A stretch of 64,000 bases of DNA from Anaeromicrobium sediminis (GTDB taxonomy: Bacteria > Bacillota > Clostridia > Peptostreptococcales > Thermotaleaceae), in contig NZ_NIBG01000020.1 in the NCBI RefSeq assembly GCF_002270055.1, positions 1-64,000 on the forward strand, read 5' to 3'. The notes under the pieces were generated by a model. The model did not search any database. It was not told the DNA's origin and saw only the letters and a program-made list of their open reading frames with translations. The translations under genes were made by a program, and so were the position numbers. This document shows positions 52,343 through 62,217 of this stretch, one piece after another. The first letter of the stretch is position 1. Each line of letters begins with the position of its first letter.

Positions 52343-53213
52343 AGCCTTCACCTGCCATCTTATATATAAATATTTCTTCTAAAGACATATCCATGGTCTC
52401 TACTAAAATAGGATCATATACCTGTAATTTTTTAATAAAGTCATCTATATTTTCTTTCACTACAATGTAATATACTCTTCCTAGTTTTTCTATTTTAAGT
52501 ATGTTCGAATCATTTTCTATAGGTTCTGGTAATTTATTTTTAAAGGCCACTTGAACCTTCTTAATATTTTCTTTTAAATCTTCTAAATCCGTTTCTAAAT
52601 TTACTTTTCCCTTGTTTATAAAACCTATAGTGTCACAAATTTGCTCTAATTCTCCTAAATTATGGGTAGATACTAACACAGTACAATCATTATTAGCTGC
52701 TTCATTTACTATTAGATTTAGTACTTCCTTTCTAATGACCGGATCTAATCCACTAGTAGGTTCATCCATAATTAGCAATTTGGGATTTATTGATAAATTA
52801 AGATGAATAGACAATTGAGTTTTTTGCCCTTTAGAAAGTTTTCTGATCTTTTTATTCATGTCTAGATTAAACATTTCCCTTAATTTATTAAATTTTTCTT
52901 CATCCCAATTAGAATAGGTATTTCTATAAAAATCTACCATGTCTTTCACTTTGAAATTGGGATAAAAATTTTGATAATCAGGTACATAAGCAAGGCCGTC
53001 TCTAACTTGTGGGTCACTTACCGTATTTCCTTCTATATACACATTACCTTCCTCTGGATTGTATATACCAACTATATTTTTTATGAGAGTACTCTTTCCT
53101 GCTCCATTAGGTCCAACTAAACCATATATTGATCCCTTTTTCACCGTTAAATTCACTTCATCTAATATTTTTTCTTCTCCTAAGTATTTAGTAAGGTTAT
53201 GAACTCGTAACAT
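52320..53213 (-). CDS. ABC transporter ATP-binding protein
   Basis: 297 aa. Walker A GPNGAGKSTLIKNIVG, Q-loop PDYQNFYPNF, signature LSKGQKTQLSIHL (degenerate LSGGQ), Walker B LLIMDEPTSGLDP, switch His in STHNLGELEQICD; a C-terminal extension of about 80 residues. Its start overlaps the GntR stop by one base. Energises the permease downstream. Confidence 0.95.
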   Translation of the reverse strand: MLRVHNLTKYLGEEKILDEVNLTVKKGSIYGLVGPNGAGKSTLIKNIVGIYNPEEGNVYIEGNTVSDPQVRDGLAYVPDYQNFYPNFKVKDMVDFYRNTYSNWDEEKFNKLREMFNLDMNKKIRKLSKGQKTQLSIHLNLSINPKLLIMDEPTSGLDPVIRKEVLNLIVNEAANNDCTVLVSTHNLGELEQICDTIGFINKGKVNLETDLEDLKENIKKVQVAFKNKLPEPIENDSNILKIEKLGRVYYIVVKENIDDFIKKLQVYDPILVETMDMSLEEIFIYKMAGEGYEFKKII

Positions 53214-53596
53214 TATTCATCCCCCTTTATTTCTCTAATTAATTCTTTTATTATTGCCATAGTTTCCTCTTCTTTAATACCCATATACTTCAACTCGATT
53301 AAACCCTTTTTAAAGCTCTCTTTTACTAACTTCATTCTACTTTCATCTCTCTTTCCCTTATAGTCTGTAGATACGAAAGTCCCCTTTCCCCTTATCTTTT
53401 CTATTACCATCTGTCTTTCTAATTCTTTATATGCCTTTTGTATAGTGTTTGGATTTATAGTCATCATCTTTGCTAGCTCCCTAACAGATGGCATTTTATC
53501 TCCTGGTTCTAATATACCCTTTAATATGGACTCTTTTACTTCATCTACTATTTGTGTATAAATAGGTGTACTACTTCTTGGGTTTATATTGAACAA
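53213..53596 (-). CDS. GntR-family (YtrA subfamily) repressor
   Basis: 127 aa. Winged helix MPSVRELAKMMTINPNTIQK (about residues 41-60) followed by GKGTFVS, and a short helical C-terminus as in the YtrA subfamily. First gene of the operon with an ABC transporter that it is expected to repress. The palindrome AAGTGTACTA-N7-TAGTACACTT is 24 bp upstream. Confidence 0.92.
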   Translation of the reverse strand: MFNINPRSSTPIYTQIVDEVKESILKGILEPGDKMPSVRELAKMMTINPNTIQKAYKELERQMVIEKIRGKGTFVSTDYKGKRDESRMKLVKESFKKGLIELKYMGIKEEETMAIIKELIREIKGDE

Positions 53597-53619
53597 ACCA
53601 TCACCTCCAGTTCTGTATC

Positions 53620-53646
53620 AAGTGTACTATTTAACATAGTACACTT
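53620..53646. promoter_or_regulatory. Probable GntR/YtrA operator
   Basis: Perfect 10-bp arms AAGTGTACTA / TAGTACACTT around TTTAACA; an additional half site TACACT follows at about 53650. Confidence 0.75.
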
Positions 53647-53711
53647 AATACACTCCCATAATACTATTTTTGATTTTTCATGTCAATAAAAAAACAACAA
53701 ATTTTTAAAAT

Positions 53712-53837
53712 TTATTGTTTTTCTCTACTAACACTAGTTATTCCATCTATTTGCCTATTTCTTATTAATACACTTTTAATTTCTTCATCCCATTTTACAT
53801 ATTGACCTAAGGCTTCAATTACTGTCCTTAAATGAAA
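53712..53837 (-). pseudogene. Gene remnant
   Basis: An open frame without start reads TVIEALGQYVKWDEEIKSVL then IRNRQIDGITSVSREKQ and TAA (stop at 53712). Composition is protein-like, but there is no initiation codon or ribosome site, and a terminator stands at its upstream end. Family not recognised. Confidence 0.4.
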
Positions 53838-53838
53838 A

Positions 53839-53871
53839 GATGTGACTAAGTGGGAATTTCTTAGTCACATC
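53839..53871 (-). terminator. Terminator behind the 36-aa peptide gene
   Basis: GATGTGACTAAG / CTTAGTCACATC around 9 nt; TTTTCATTT follows on the minus strand. Confidence 0.75.
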
Positions 53872-53912
53872 TCTATATATTTTACAACAGAATTTATTCT
53901 GTTGGGGTGGTT

Positions 53913-54023
53913 TTATTCAGCAAGTTCTTCCATATAATTCCATTCATACCTATTTTTCTTTTCCCTATCATTATCTAGTAAATACCACATTACCATGAGC
54001 AATGCATATAATAATCCTTCCAT
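53913..54023 (-). CDS. 36-aa small protein
   Basis: ATG 54023 after GGGAGAAGGA; MEGLLYALLMVMWYLLDNDR then EKKNRYEWNYMEELAE and TAA. One hydrophobic helix and a charged tail. Has its own terminator (53839-53871). Function unknown. Confidence 0.55.
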   Translation of the reverse strand: MEGLLYALLMVMWYLLDNDREKKNRYEWNYMEELAE

Positions 54024-54133
54024 AATTCCTTCTCCCTTTATGTCTTTCTTTTATCTAAATTTATTCTAACAACCAAATGTGTTGAAAATGTTAAGTTCAT
54101 GTGTTTTTTTAGACATAAATGAAAAATCTTTAC

Positions 54134-55237
54134 TTATGGTGTGAATAAACTAGATTCTCTATATACCTTATACACATTTAAATCCACTTTATCCTTATCT
54201 ATAAAATCATTTCCCATTGTATTTAAATAAATTAATTTATCTATTTTAGTTACAGGTCCTACATATTTTATTTTGTTAAGAGATATATCTAGTTTGTATA
54301 AATTCTTTAAATTTTCCAGATCACTTATATCTTCTATATTATTTTTTCTTAAATCAAGTTTCTCTAAATTTTCTAGGTTTCTTAACCCCTTTATGTCTTT
54401 TATTTTGTTTTCATATAACTTAACTTCTTTTAAGGTAGTGCAATCTTTTAAAAAATCCACATTATCTATATTAGTTTTAGTAATTTCAATTCTCTCCAGG
54501 GATGGCTTTATATAAAATTCATTAATATTATTTATTTTTGCACCTTCTATAGTCAAGCTCATTAAACCACCTATGTTATTAAGCTGCCTCAAATCCTCTA
54601 TCTCACTATCCTCTATATGTAGGTTTTCTACATTATTTAATCCCTTTAAATCTTTCACTTTCAAATTTCCTAATCGAACCATATATAAATCATTTGAATT
54701 AGTTAAAAACTCAAGACTAGTAATTTCATTTTCCAATCTCAACTCTAACATTGTTAAATTAGTCAATTTACTAATAGGGCTTAAATCATTAGATTCTATA
54801 TGAGCGCTATATATTTCAAAACTTCTCAATTTATCCAATTCTTCTATGAAGGAAATATCATCTATTTGTAATTCACTGCTCCACGTTCCTATCCTTAAAT
54901 TCTGTAAGTCTTTTAGCTCTCCAATTAGTTCTATATTTTTTACTATAGGTGCAGTTCTCAATCTTAATTTTCTTAAATTACATAATAAATCTATGCCTTC
55001 TAAGTTTTTAATCTTATCATTACTATAAGTCCTTAGTTCATATACCTTTTTTAAGTCATCTTCAGTTAATGTGCCCGCTTTTTTCCCTAGACTTCTGCAC
55101 ACTGCCTTTTCCAATCCCCTATCTTTAAAAGTCCTTTTAAAGGCCTTAGGCAATATATTAGCTTCATAACAGCTATAGAATATACCCATAATCATAGATA
55201 TAATAATTATTAAATATAATTTTTTAGTGTTTTTCAT
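54134..55237 (-). CDS. Leucine-rich-repeat protein, copy 1
   Basis: 367 aa. N-terminal hydrophobic segment (LYLIIIISMIMGIFYSCYEA), a cap (FKDRGLEKAVCRSLGKKAGTL), then about 11 internalin-type LRRs of 20-23 residues (LENLEKLDLRKNNIEDISDL). No sortase signal. Likely anchored outside the membrane through the N-terminus. Follows the similar gene at 55252 by 14 bp. Confidence 0.87.
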   Translation of the reverse strand: MKNTKKLYLIIIISMIMGIFYSCYEANILPKAFKRTFKDRGLEKAVCRSLGKKAGTLTEDDLKKVYELRTYSNDKIKNLEGIDLLCNLRKLRLRTAPIVKNIELIGELKDLQNLRIGTWSSELQIDDISFIEELDKLRSFEIYSAHIESNDLSPISKLTNLTMLELRLENEITSLEFLTNSNDLYMVRLGNLKVKDLKGLNNVENLHIEDSEIEDLRQLNNIGGLMSLTIEGAKINNINEFYIKPSLERIEITKTNIDNVDFLKDCTTLKEVKLYENKIKDIKGLRNLENLEKLDLRKNNIEDISDLENLKNLYKLDISLNKIKYVGPVTKIDKLIYLNTMGNDFIDKDKVDLNVYKVYRESSLFTP

Positions 55238-55251
55238 ATATACTAACTCCT

Positions 55252-56412
55252 CTAGAACCCCAATATACCTCTTTCCACATAGGGCTTATATTTTTTCAAG
55301 TCTACCTTATCTTTATCTAGTAATTCATTTCCATTATAGTTCACATACACTAGTTTAGGTATTTTAGTAATTGGTTTTATATATTTTATCTTGTTATTAG
55401 ATAAATCTAGTTTATATAGTTTTTCTAATCCTTCTAATGGAGTTATATCTTCTATTTCATTGTTTTTCAAATTTAGTAATTGAATCTCTTTTAAATTTTT
55501 AATAGGATTTATATCTTTTATCTTGTTATTATTTAATTTTACTTTATGTAAATTAGTCAAACTATTAAGAGCATTAATACCTTTTATACTACACTCACTT
55601 ATTTCTAGTTCATTTAAATTAGTGCATCCTTCAATAAAATCAATATTTTTTAAATCTGTTTTTTCTATTTCTATCTCTTTTAACGTAGGATTATTAAATT
55701 TCTCTATATTTTCAACTTCACATCTATTCATAGTAAAATCTTTCAATTTTTCTAGTCCATTTATTCCTTCTAAATCCACTATCTCGGTATGAGACATATA
55801 AATATATTTCAAAGATTTCAAATTTGAAATTCCCTTAGTAGACTCAATTTTACTATCCCATATACTAAGATCATATAGTTTTTTTAAATCTCTTAGATTT
55901 TCTAAGTCTTTCACATGTACATTGTTCATTGTTATGCTCCATAGAGAATGTAACCCTTTTAAGAAGCTAATATCATTTATCGAGCCTACTTCATATAATT
56001 CCAATTTTTCCAATTTAGTTAAATTACTCACACCCTTCAAATATTCACTAGGCACTAATGTGCTATCAAAATTAAGTTTTCTTAATTCTTTTAATTCCCA
56101 AATAGCTTCTATGTTTTTCATATTATATTGATCATATATATATAAACTAGTTAAATTCTTTAATTTGCTTATTTCACTTATATCTCTTACTCTCGTATTT
56201 TTATCTATTTTTAGTTTAACTACATTTCCTAAATCTCTTTCTGATAACCTATCTTTTTTATTATACAATGCATTTCGCACTGCCTTTTCTAATCCTCTAT
56301 CTTTAAAGTATCTGTCCTTTGACATGAACAAACTATTGGATTCATGTAAACTAAACCCCATTCCTATAATCATTGATATTATAATGACTATGATTAATTT
56401 CTTATTATTCAT
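55252..56412 (-). CDS. Leucine-rich-repeat protein, copy 2
   Basis: 386 aa from ATG 56412 (GGGGTGAT 5 nt upstream; an earlier in-frame ATG lacks a site). Same plan as copy 1: N-terminal helix (LIIVIIISMIIGMGF), the cap FKDRGLEKAVRNAL, then about 12 LRRs (LEGLEKLYKLDLSNNKIKYI). Both end with a DKDKVDL-x-KYKPYV-like tail, showing tandem duplication. Binding partner unknown. First gene of the pair. Confidence 0.87.
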   Translation of the reverse strand: MNNKKLIIVIIISMIIGMGFSLHESNSLFMSKDRYFKDRGLEKAVRNALYNKKDRLSERDLGNVVKLKIDKNTRVRDISEISKLKNLTSLYIYDQYNMKNIEAIWELKELRKLNFDSTLVPSEYLKGVSNLTKLEKLELYEVGSINDISFLKGLHSLWSITMNNVHVKDLENLRDLKKLYDLSIWDSKIESTKGISNLKSLKYIYMSHTEIVDLEGINGLEKLKDFTMNRCEVENIEKFNNPTLKEIEIEKTDLKNIDFIEGCTNLNELEISECSIKGINALNSLTNLHKVKLNNNKIKDINPIKNLKEIQLLNLKNNEIEDITPLEGLEKLYKLDLSNNKIKYIKPITKIPKLVYVNYNGNELLDKDKVDLKKYKPYVERGILGF

Positions 56413-56645
56413 ATCTATCACCCCATTCCATTTTACCAAATTATGTATATACCAAAAAGAATTGAGAACTTTATATTTAAAATTTTTATTAATTCATTTC
56501 TGCTTTCCTTTGATAATTTTTCCACACTTGTTTCCGCTTTTCTTATCCCATTTTAATGTATTGATAAATAGACTGTAATAGGACACATAAAAATTAATAC
56601 TTTATGATTATATAATTTTTCTTTGACCTAGAAAGGAGATAGATA

Positions 56646-58181
56646 ATGATAGACAATTCTTTTGTATATGTGGCTAATTTTGAATCAAATAATGTATCAA
56701 AAATAAAAGTATCAGATAACCCTGTAGTTGCTACTATAGACGTTGGAAAAAGTCCTCTTGCAATAGCAATAACCCCAGATGGAAAATTTGCTTATGTTGC
56801 TAATAGTGATGCAACTAAGGTATCAAAGATAAATGTATCAGATAACTCAGTTACTGATATAACTGTTGGGGCTGGTCCTATTGCAATAGCCATAACTCCT
56901 GACGGAAAATTTGCTTATGCTGCTAATTTATTTTCAAATAATGTATCAAAGATAAATGTATCAACTAATAATGTAGATGCTACCATAACTGTTGGAACTC
57001 AGCCTGGTGCAATAACAATTACTCCAGATGGAAAATTTGCTTATGTTGCTAATGAGGGTACAAATACTATATCAAAGATAAATGTATCAGATAATTCAGT
57101 AACTACCATAACTGTTGGAAATCGACCTTTTGCAATAGCCATAACTCCAAATGGTAAATTTGCTTATGTTTCTAATTTTGGATCAAATAATGTATCAAAG
57201 ATAAATGTATCAGATGACTCTGTAGTTGCTACTATAGCTGTTGGAACTTATCCTGAAGGAATAGCCATAACTCCAAATGGACGATTTGCTTATGTTGCTA
57301 ATGAGGGCTCCAATAATGTATCGAAGATAAAAGTGTCAGATGATTCAGTGACTACCATAAATGTTGGAACTCAGCCTGGTGCAATAGCCATAACTCCAAA
57401 TGGTCGATTTGCTTATGTGCTTAATGGTGGTTCAAGTAATGTATCAAAGATAAGGATATCAGATGACTCTGTAGTTGATACTATAGGTGTTGGGACTATT
57501 CCCTTTGCCATAGAAATAACGCCAGATGGACAATTTGCCTATGTTGCTAATAGTGGTTCTAATAATGTATCAAAGATACAAGTATCAAATGACTCAGTTG
57601 CTACTATAACTGTTGGAGAAAATCCATTTGCCATAGGAATAACTCCAGATGGTAAATTTGCTTATGCTGTTAATAGTACTTCAAATAATGTATCAAAAAT
57701 AATAGTATCAGAAAAACCTGTTGTCAATATAAATGTTGGAGAAGGTCCTTCTGCAATAGCCCTAACTCCAGATGGGCAATTTGCTTATGTTGCTAATAGT
57801 GGTTCAAATAATGTATCAAAGATACAGGTATCAGATAACTCTGTGGTTGCTACTATAGATGTTGGACGTAATCCTCGTGGAATAGGAATAACTCCAGATG
57901 GACAATTTGTTTATGTTGCTAATTTCTGTTCAAATAATGTATCAAAGATAAATGTATCAGATAACTCAGTTACTAATATAACTGTTGGAATCCATCCTCG
58001 TGCAATAGGAATAACTCCAGATGGGCAATTTGTTTATGTTACTAATTTATGTTCAAATAATGTATCAAAGATAAATGTATCAGATGACTCAGTTACTAAT
58101 ATCACTGTTGGAGTTGCTCCTATTGCAATAGCCATAACCCCAATTACTGAATCTGAAATTAACAATAATATGGATGAGTAG
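56646..58181 (+). CDS. YVTN-type beta-propeller repeat protein, copy 1
   Basis: 511 aa made of about 12 repeats of 40-43 residues: NVSKIxVSDNSVxxTIxVGxxPxAIAITPDGxFAYVAN. This YVTN/SMP-30-like motif makes beta-propellers. No signal peptide, membrane segment or anchor. The last residues (TESEINNNMDE) leave the repeat. Function unknown. RBS GAAAGGAGAT; the leader from about 56470 is repeated before copy 2. Confidence 0.85.
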   Translation: MIDNSFVYVANFESNNVSKIKVSDNPVVATIDVGKSPLAIAITPDGKFAYVANSDATKVSKINVSDNSVTDITVGAGPIAIAITPDGKFAYAANLFSNNVSKINVSTNNVDATITVGTQPGAITITPDGKFAYVANEGTNTISKINVSDNSVTTITVGNRPFAIAITPNGKFAYVSNFGSNNVSKINVSDDSVVATIAVGTYPEGIAITPNGRFAYVANEGSNNVSKIKVSDDSVTTINVGTQPGAIAITPNGRFAYVLNGGSSNVSKIRISDDSVVDTIGVGTIPFAIEITPDGQFAYVANSGSNNVSKIQVSNDSVATITVGENPFAIGITPDGKFAYAVNSTSNNVSKIIVSEKPVVNINVGEGPSAIALTPDGQFAYVANSGSNNVSKIQVSDNSVVATIDVGRNPRGIGITPDGQFVYVANFCSNNVSKINVSDNSVTNITVGIHPRAIGITPDGQFVYVTNLCSNNVSKINVSDDSVTNITVGVAPIAIAITPITESEINNNMDE

Positions 58182-58249
58182 TCATTCTCCTTATCCATAT
58201 TATTATAAATCCATGTTTCACAGTTCTTACCTCCTATAATTTCTTATTT

Positions 58250-58463
58250 CAAAGCACAAAAATAGAGTTAGGAAATCCTAACTCTATTTAAATACAATCT
58301 CTCATATCCATAGAGATGCTATGACTGCTGCCACATGGTATGTCTAGATTTTTTTATACCTATTGCCCCCAAATATACAGCCATAGTATAAAATATGGTC
58401 TCTACTGATCCCATCATGGTAGGTACTACCCTTCCTACGAAAGATTCTGGTCCATCAGTCTAC
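58250..58463 (-). pseudogene. Decayed 3' fragment of spmB
   Basis: Matches the terminator and C-terminal coding part of spmB at 60401-60630. Against the intact gene it has lost 22 bp between two CACATGG heptamers, which shifts the frame, and several base changes. It breaks off after GTCCAT. It marks an old duplication that included the YVTN gene. Confidence 0.85.
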
Positions 58464-58665
58464 TAAGAGAATTTCAATTTCTATTTAAATTTTTGCTAAT
58501 CCATTCCACCTAGCCTTTCTGCTTTCGTTTAACTAATTTTTACATACTTACTTCCATTTTTCTTATGTCATTTTAATTTATTGATAAATAGACTATAGTA
58601 GGACAAATGAAAATTAATACTTTACAATTAGATAATTTTCCTTTGCCATGGAAAGGAGATAGATA

Positions 58666-60327
58666 ATGGTAAATAACGCTTTTGTATATGTGGCTAATTT
58701 GGGATCAAATAATGTATCAAAGATAAAAGTATGGGATAATCCTGTAGTTGCTACTATAGGTGTTGGAAAAAGCCCTATTGCAATAGGAATAACCCCAGAT
58801 GGACAATTTGCTTATGTTGCTAATAGGCTTTCAAATAATATCTCAAAGATAAAAATATCAGATAACTCAGCTACTACTATAACTGTTGGAGCTGCTCCTG
58901 GTGCAATAGCCATAACTCCAGATGGACAATTTGCTTATGTTGCTAATGAGCATTCAAATAATGTATCAAAGATAAATATATCAACTGATAATGTAGATGC
59001 TACTATAACTGTTGGAACTGGTCCTGGTGCAATAGCCATAACTCCAGATGGACAATTTGCTTATGTTGCTAATAGGCTTTCAAATAATATCTCAAAGATA
59101 AAAATATCAGATAACTCAGCTACTACTATAACTGTTGGAGCTGCTCCTGGTGCAATAGCCATAACTCCAGATGGACAATTTGCTTATGTTGCTAATGAGC
59201 ATTCAAATAATGTATCAAAGATAAATATATCAACTGATAATGTAGATGCTACTATAACTGTTGGAACTGGTCCTGGTGCAATAGCCATAACTCCAGATGG
59301 ACAATTTGCTTATGTTGCTAATAGGCTTTCAAATAATATCTCAAAGATAAAAATATCAGATAACTCTGTAGTTGCTACTATAGATGTTGGGACTAATCCT
59401 CAGGCAATAGCCATAACTCCATATGGGCAATTTGCTTATGTCACTAATTTGGGATCAAATAGTGTATCAAAGATAAAAATATCAGATAACTCTATAGTTG
59501 ATAATATGACTGTTGGAACTAATCCTCAGACAACAGCAATAACTCCATATGGACGATTTGATTATGTTGCTAATGAGGGTTCAAATACTATGTCAAATAT
59601 ACAAGTATCATATAATTGTGTCACTAATATAAATATTAGAACTCAAACTGAGACGATAGGAATAACTGAATATGAAAGATTTGATTATGTTGCTAATGGT
59701 GGTTCAAGTAATATATCAAAGATACAAGTATCAGATGATCCAGTTGCCAATATAGCTGTTGAAGAAGGTCCCTCTGGAATAAGAATAAATCCAGAGGGAC
59801 AATTTCCTTATGTTGCTAATAGTCTTCCAGATAATGTATCAAAGGTAAAAGTATCAGATGACCCAGTTGCCAATATAAGTGTTGGAGAAGGCCCCTCTAC
59901 AATAGGAATAACTCCAGATGGAAGATTTGCTTATATTATTAATAGTGGTTCTAATAATGTATCAAAGATACAAATATCAGATAACGCTATAGTTGCCATT
60001 ATAAATGTTGGACGTAATCCCCGTGCAATAGGAATAACTCCAGATGGACAATTTGTTTATGTTGCTAATTTATGTTCAAATAATGTATCAAAGATAAATG
60101 TATCAGATAACTCAGTTACTAATATAACTGTTGGAATCCATCCTCGTGCAATAGGAATAACTCCAGATGGACAATTTGTTTATATTGCTAATTTATGTTC
60201 AAATAATGTATCACAGATAAAGGCATCAGATGACTCAGTTACTAATATAACTGTTGGAACTGCTCCTATGGCAATAGCCATAACTCCAATTACTGAACCT
60301 GAAATTAACAATAATATGGAGGAGTAG
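58666..60327 (+). CDS. YVTN-type beta-propeller repeat protein, copy 2
   Basis: 553 aa, about 13 repeats, paralogue of 56646-58181 with the same start of leader and the same end (TEPEINNNMEE). Two-repeat units of 83 residues are exactly repeated (249 bp apart). Repeats 7-10 are eroded (GTNPQTTAITPYGRFDYVAN, IRTQTETIGITEYERF), so part of the propeller may be relaxed. No signal peptide. RBS GAAAGGAGAT. Confidence 0.85.
   Translation: MVNNAFVYVANLGSNNVSKIKVWDNPVVATIGVGKSPIAIGITPDGQFAYVANRLSNNISKIKISDNSATTITVGAAPGAIAITPDGQFAYVANEHSNNVSKINISTDNVDATITVGTGPGAIAITPDGQFAYVANRLSNNISKIKISDNSATTITVGAAPGAIAITPDGQFAYVANEHSNNVSKINISTDNVDATITVGTGPGAIAITPDGQFAYVANRLSNNISKIKISDNSVVATIDVGTNPQAIAITPYGQFAYVTNLGSNSVSKIKISDNSIVDNMTVGTNPQTTAITPYGRFDYVANEGSNTMSNIQVSYNCVTNINIRTQTETIGITEYERFDYVANGGSSNISKIQVSDDPVANIAVEEGPSGIRINPEGQFPYVANSLPDNVSKVKVSDDPVANISVGEGPSTIGITPDGRFAYIINSGSNNVSKIQISDNAIVAIINVGRNPRAIGITPDGQFVYVANLCSNNVSKINVSDNSVTNITVGIHPRAIGITPDGQFVYIANLCSNNVSQIKASDDSVTNITVGTAPMAIAITPITEPEINNNMEE
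58795..59367 (+). repeat. 249-bp exact tandem repeats in the second YVTN gene
   Basis: The heptad-like marker AATAGGCTTTCAAATAATAT begins near 58822, 59071 and 59320, each 249 bp apart, and the sequence between is identical as far as I can read. About 2.3 copies. The two-repeat block was copied recently. Confidence 0.9.
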
Positions 60328-60405
60328 TCATACTCCTCATCCATATTATTATAAATCCATATTTCACAGTTCTTAAATTCTATAATCGCTTACTTCAAAG
60401 CACAA

Positions 60406-60436
60406 AAATAGAGTTAGGAAATCCTAACTCTATTTA
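60406..60436 (-). terminator. Terminator of spmA-spmB
   Basis: AAATAGAGTTAGGA / TCCTAACTCTATTT hairpin overlapping the spmB stop codon. Confidence 0.82.
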
Positions 60437-60963
60437 AATACAATCTCGCATATCCATAGGGATGCTATGACTGCTGCCACATGGGAAATTAGGGCAGCCC
60501 ACATGGTATGTCTGGATTTTTTTATACCTATTGCCCCAAAATATACGGCCATAGTATAAAATATGGTCTCTGCTGATCCCATCATGGTAGATGCTACCCT
60601 TCCTATAAAAGAGTCTGCTCCATAGGTATTAATAATATCCTTTACTACTCCTAAGGCTCCACTCCCTGATATGGGCCTCATTATTATAAGTGGAGTCAAT
60701 TCTTTAGGAATATTAAAAGTATCTGTTATAAAGCTTATGATCTTTATAAAAAAATCCATTGCTCCAGAAGTTCTAAATATACCTATAGCTAAAAATATAC
60801 CTATAAGATAGGGCATTATTCTTATGGCTGTATTAAATCCTTCCTTGGCCCCTTCCACAAAGGCCTCATATATATCCACTCCTTTTATAAACCCATGGAC
60901 CAATATTGTAGTCATTATGATGGGTATAATACTGAGGGATATTAAATTAAGTATATCAGTCAT
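60430..60963 (-). CDS. spmB: Spore maturation protein B
   Basis: 177-aa membrane protein with nucleoside-transporter gate-like domain. Motifs FVEGAKEGFNTAIRIMPYLI, LTPLIIMRPISGSGALGV and VASTMMGSAETIFYTMAVYF. With SpmA it helps dehydrate the spore core and set heat resistance. Overlaps spmA by 8 bp. A broken copy of its end is at 58250-58463. Confidence 0.95.
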   Translation of the reverse strand: MTDILNLISLSIIPIIMTTILVHGFIKGVDIYEAFVEGAKEGFNTAIRIMPYLIGIFLAIGIFRTSGAMDFFIKIISFITDTFNIPKELTPLIIMRPISGSGALGVVKDIINTYGADSFIGRVASTMMGSAETIFYTMAVYFGAIGIKKSRHTMWAALISHVAAVIASLWICEIVFK

Positions 60964-61546
60964 AAATAAATACCCTTTCTAATAGCTTAGCCGCTATAAT
61001 CCCAACTATAGTTGATATAGTAGTACTAATTAATGATGTAGCTATTATTTCCGTTGGATTTAGGCTTCCCGCATCTGCCCTAATTTTTAAAACTGATAGA
61101 GGAACTAATTGAACAGAGGACATATTTACTACTAAAAACATACACATTGCATTAGTAGCCCTTTCCTTCCTAGGATTTATCTTTTGCATCTCCTCCATAG
61201 CCTTAATCCCAAGAGCTGTTGCAGAATTCCCTGCTCCAAACATATTCGCTACTATATTCATAACTATAGATCCAATTGCAGGATGATTCTTAGGTATATC
61301 AGGAAACAGTAGCCTAATAAGGGGATTCATTATAACTGATATTCTCCTTATTAAGCCAGATTTTTTGGCTATATTCATAAGACCCAACCATACTGACATA
61401 ACACCAATTAGACCTATAGCAAGCATTACGGCATCTTGAGTGTTGGTTATAACCACACCATTTATTTTATCTATATTTCCATTAATTATAGCAGCTAACA
61501 CACCTGTTATTATCATAAAAAACCAAATGTACTTCATATTAATCAC
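60956..61546 (-). CDS. spmA: Spore maturation protein A
   Basis: 196-aa integral membrane protein. IAKKSGLIRRISVIMNPLIR and NMFGAGNSATALGIKAMEEM are family signatures. Partner of SpmB, which follows directly. Expressed in sporulating cells in Bacillus; I do not see a clear sigma-specific promoter here. Confidence 0.95.
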   Translation of the reverse strand: MINMKYIWFFMIITGVLAAIINGNIDKINGVVITNTQDAVMLAIGLIGVMSVWLGLMNIAKKSGLIRRISVIMNPLIRLLFPDIPKNHPAIGSIVMNIVANMFGAGNSATALGIKAMEEMQKINPRKERATNAMCMFLVVNMSSVQLVPLSVLKIRADAGSLNPTEIIATSLISTTISTIVGIIAAKLLERVFIYD

Positions 61547-61718
61547 CTATAAAAATATATTCATAGGTCCTGTCTATATATGAGTAAAACTTTTAGATTG
61601 TTTCATAATTATTTTCCTGTGTTTAAAAGTTTATTTTAATATTTGGAAAATATTGATATAATTAAGAATAAATCTTATTATAAAAAATACATTGTATAAA
61701 TAAATGAGGAGTGATATT

Positions 61719-62102
61719 ATGAACATACAGATAAGTCTTTTGGACTTAGGTATAATTATTATGGGTATATTAGGAATAATTCTTTTAGGATATGCCATCA
61801 TAGTATTAAAAAACTTTAATGATAGTTTAAAAGTAGTTAAAAATTTAATAGAATCTAATGAAAAAAATATTCAAGAAATAATAGATCAAGCTCCAGATAT
61901 AACTACTAATTTAAATAGCTTAAGTTCTGATATTTCTACTAATGTGCGTGCTGCACAAGGAACTATAAACAATATTCTAGGAACAGGTGAAATAGCTGCA
62001 TCTCAGTTAGCAGAACATTCTGGAGTAATTTCTCAAGCTCTTGGTTTACTACATATATTACAAAAGGCAAGGGATGTTTTTACAGGGTTCATAAAAAAAT
62101 AA
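61719..62102 (+). CDS. DUF948-like membrane protein
   Basis: 127 aa from ATG 61719 (GAGGAG 7 nt upstream; the ATG at 61704 precedes that site). One N-terminal helix (LGIIIMGILGIILLGYAIIV), then a coiled-coil-like chain (residues 35-90) and a weakly hydrophobic end. Resembles short DUF948 proteins, a family with chemoreceptor-like coiled coils and unknown role. Single gene divergent from spmA. Confidence 0.65.
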   Translation: MNIQISLLDLGIIIMGILGIILLGYAIIVLKNFNDSLKVVKNLIESNEKNIQEIIDQAPDITTNLNSLSSDISTNVRAAQGTINNILGTGEIAASQLAEHSGVISQALGLLHILQKARDVFTGFIKK

Positions 62103-62217
62103 TTGAATTTATATAGGATGAAGATACTATCTTCATCTTTTTTCTTGACTTTTTTGGGGATTTTTGGTATTATTCAATCAAGTAAGAATTTTGTCGAAAT
62201 TTGCAAGGAGGAGTCAA

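Noticed and set aside
56646-60327. CRISPR or satellite array
   Set aside because: The 120-130-bp period is that of YVTN coding repeats.
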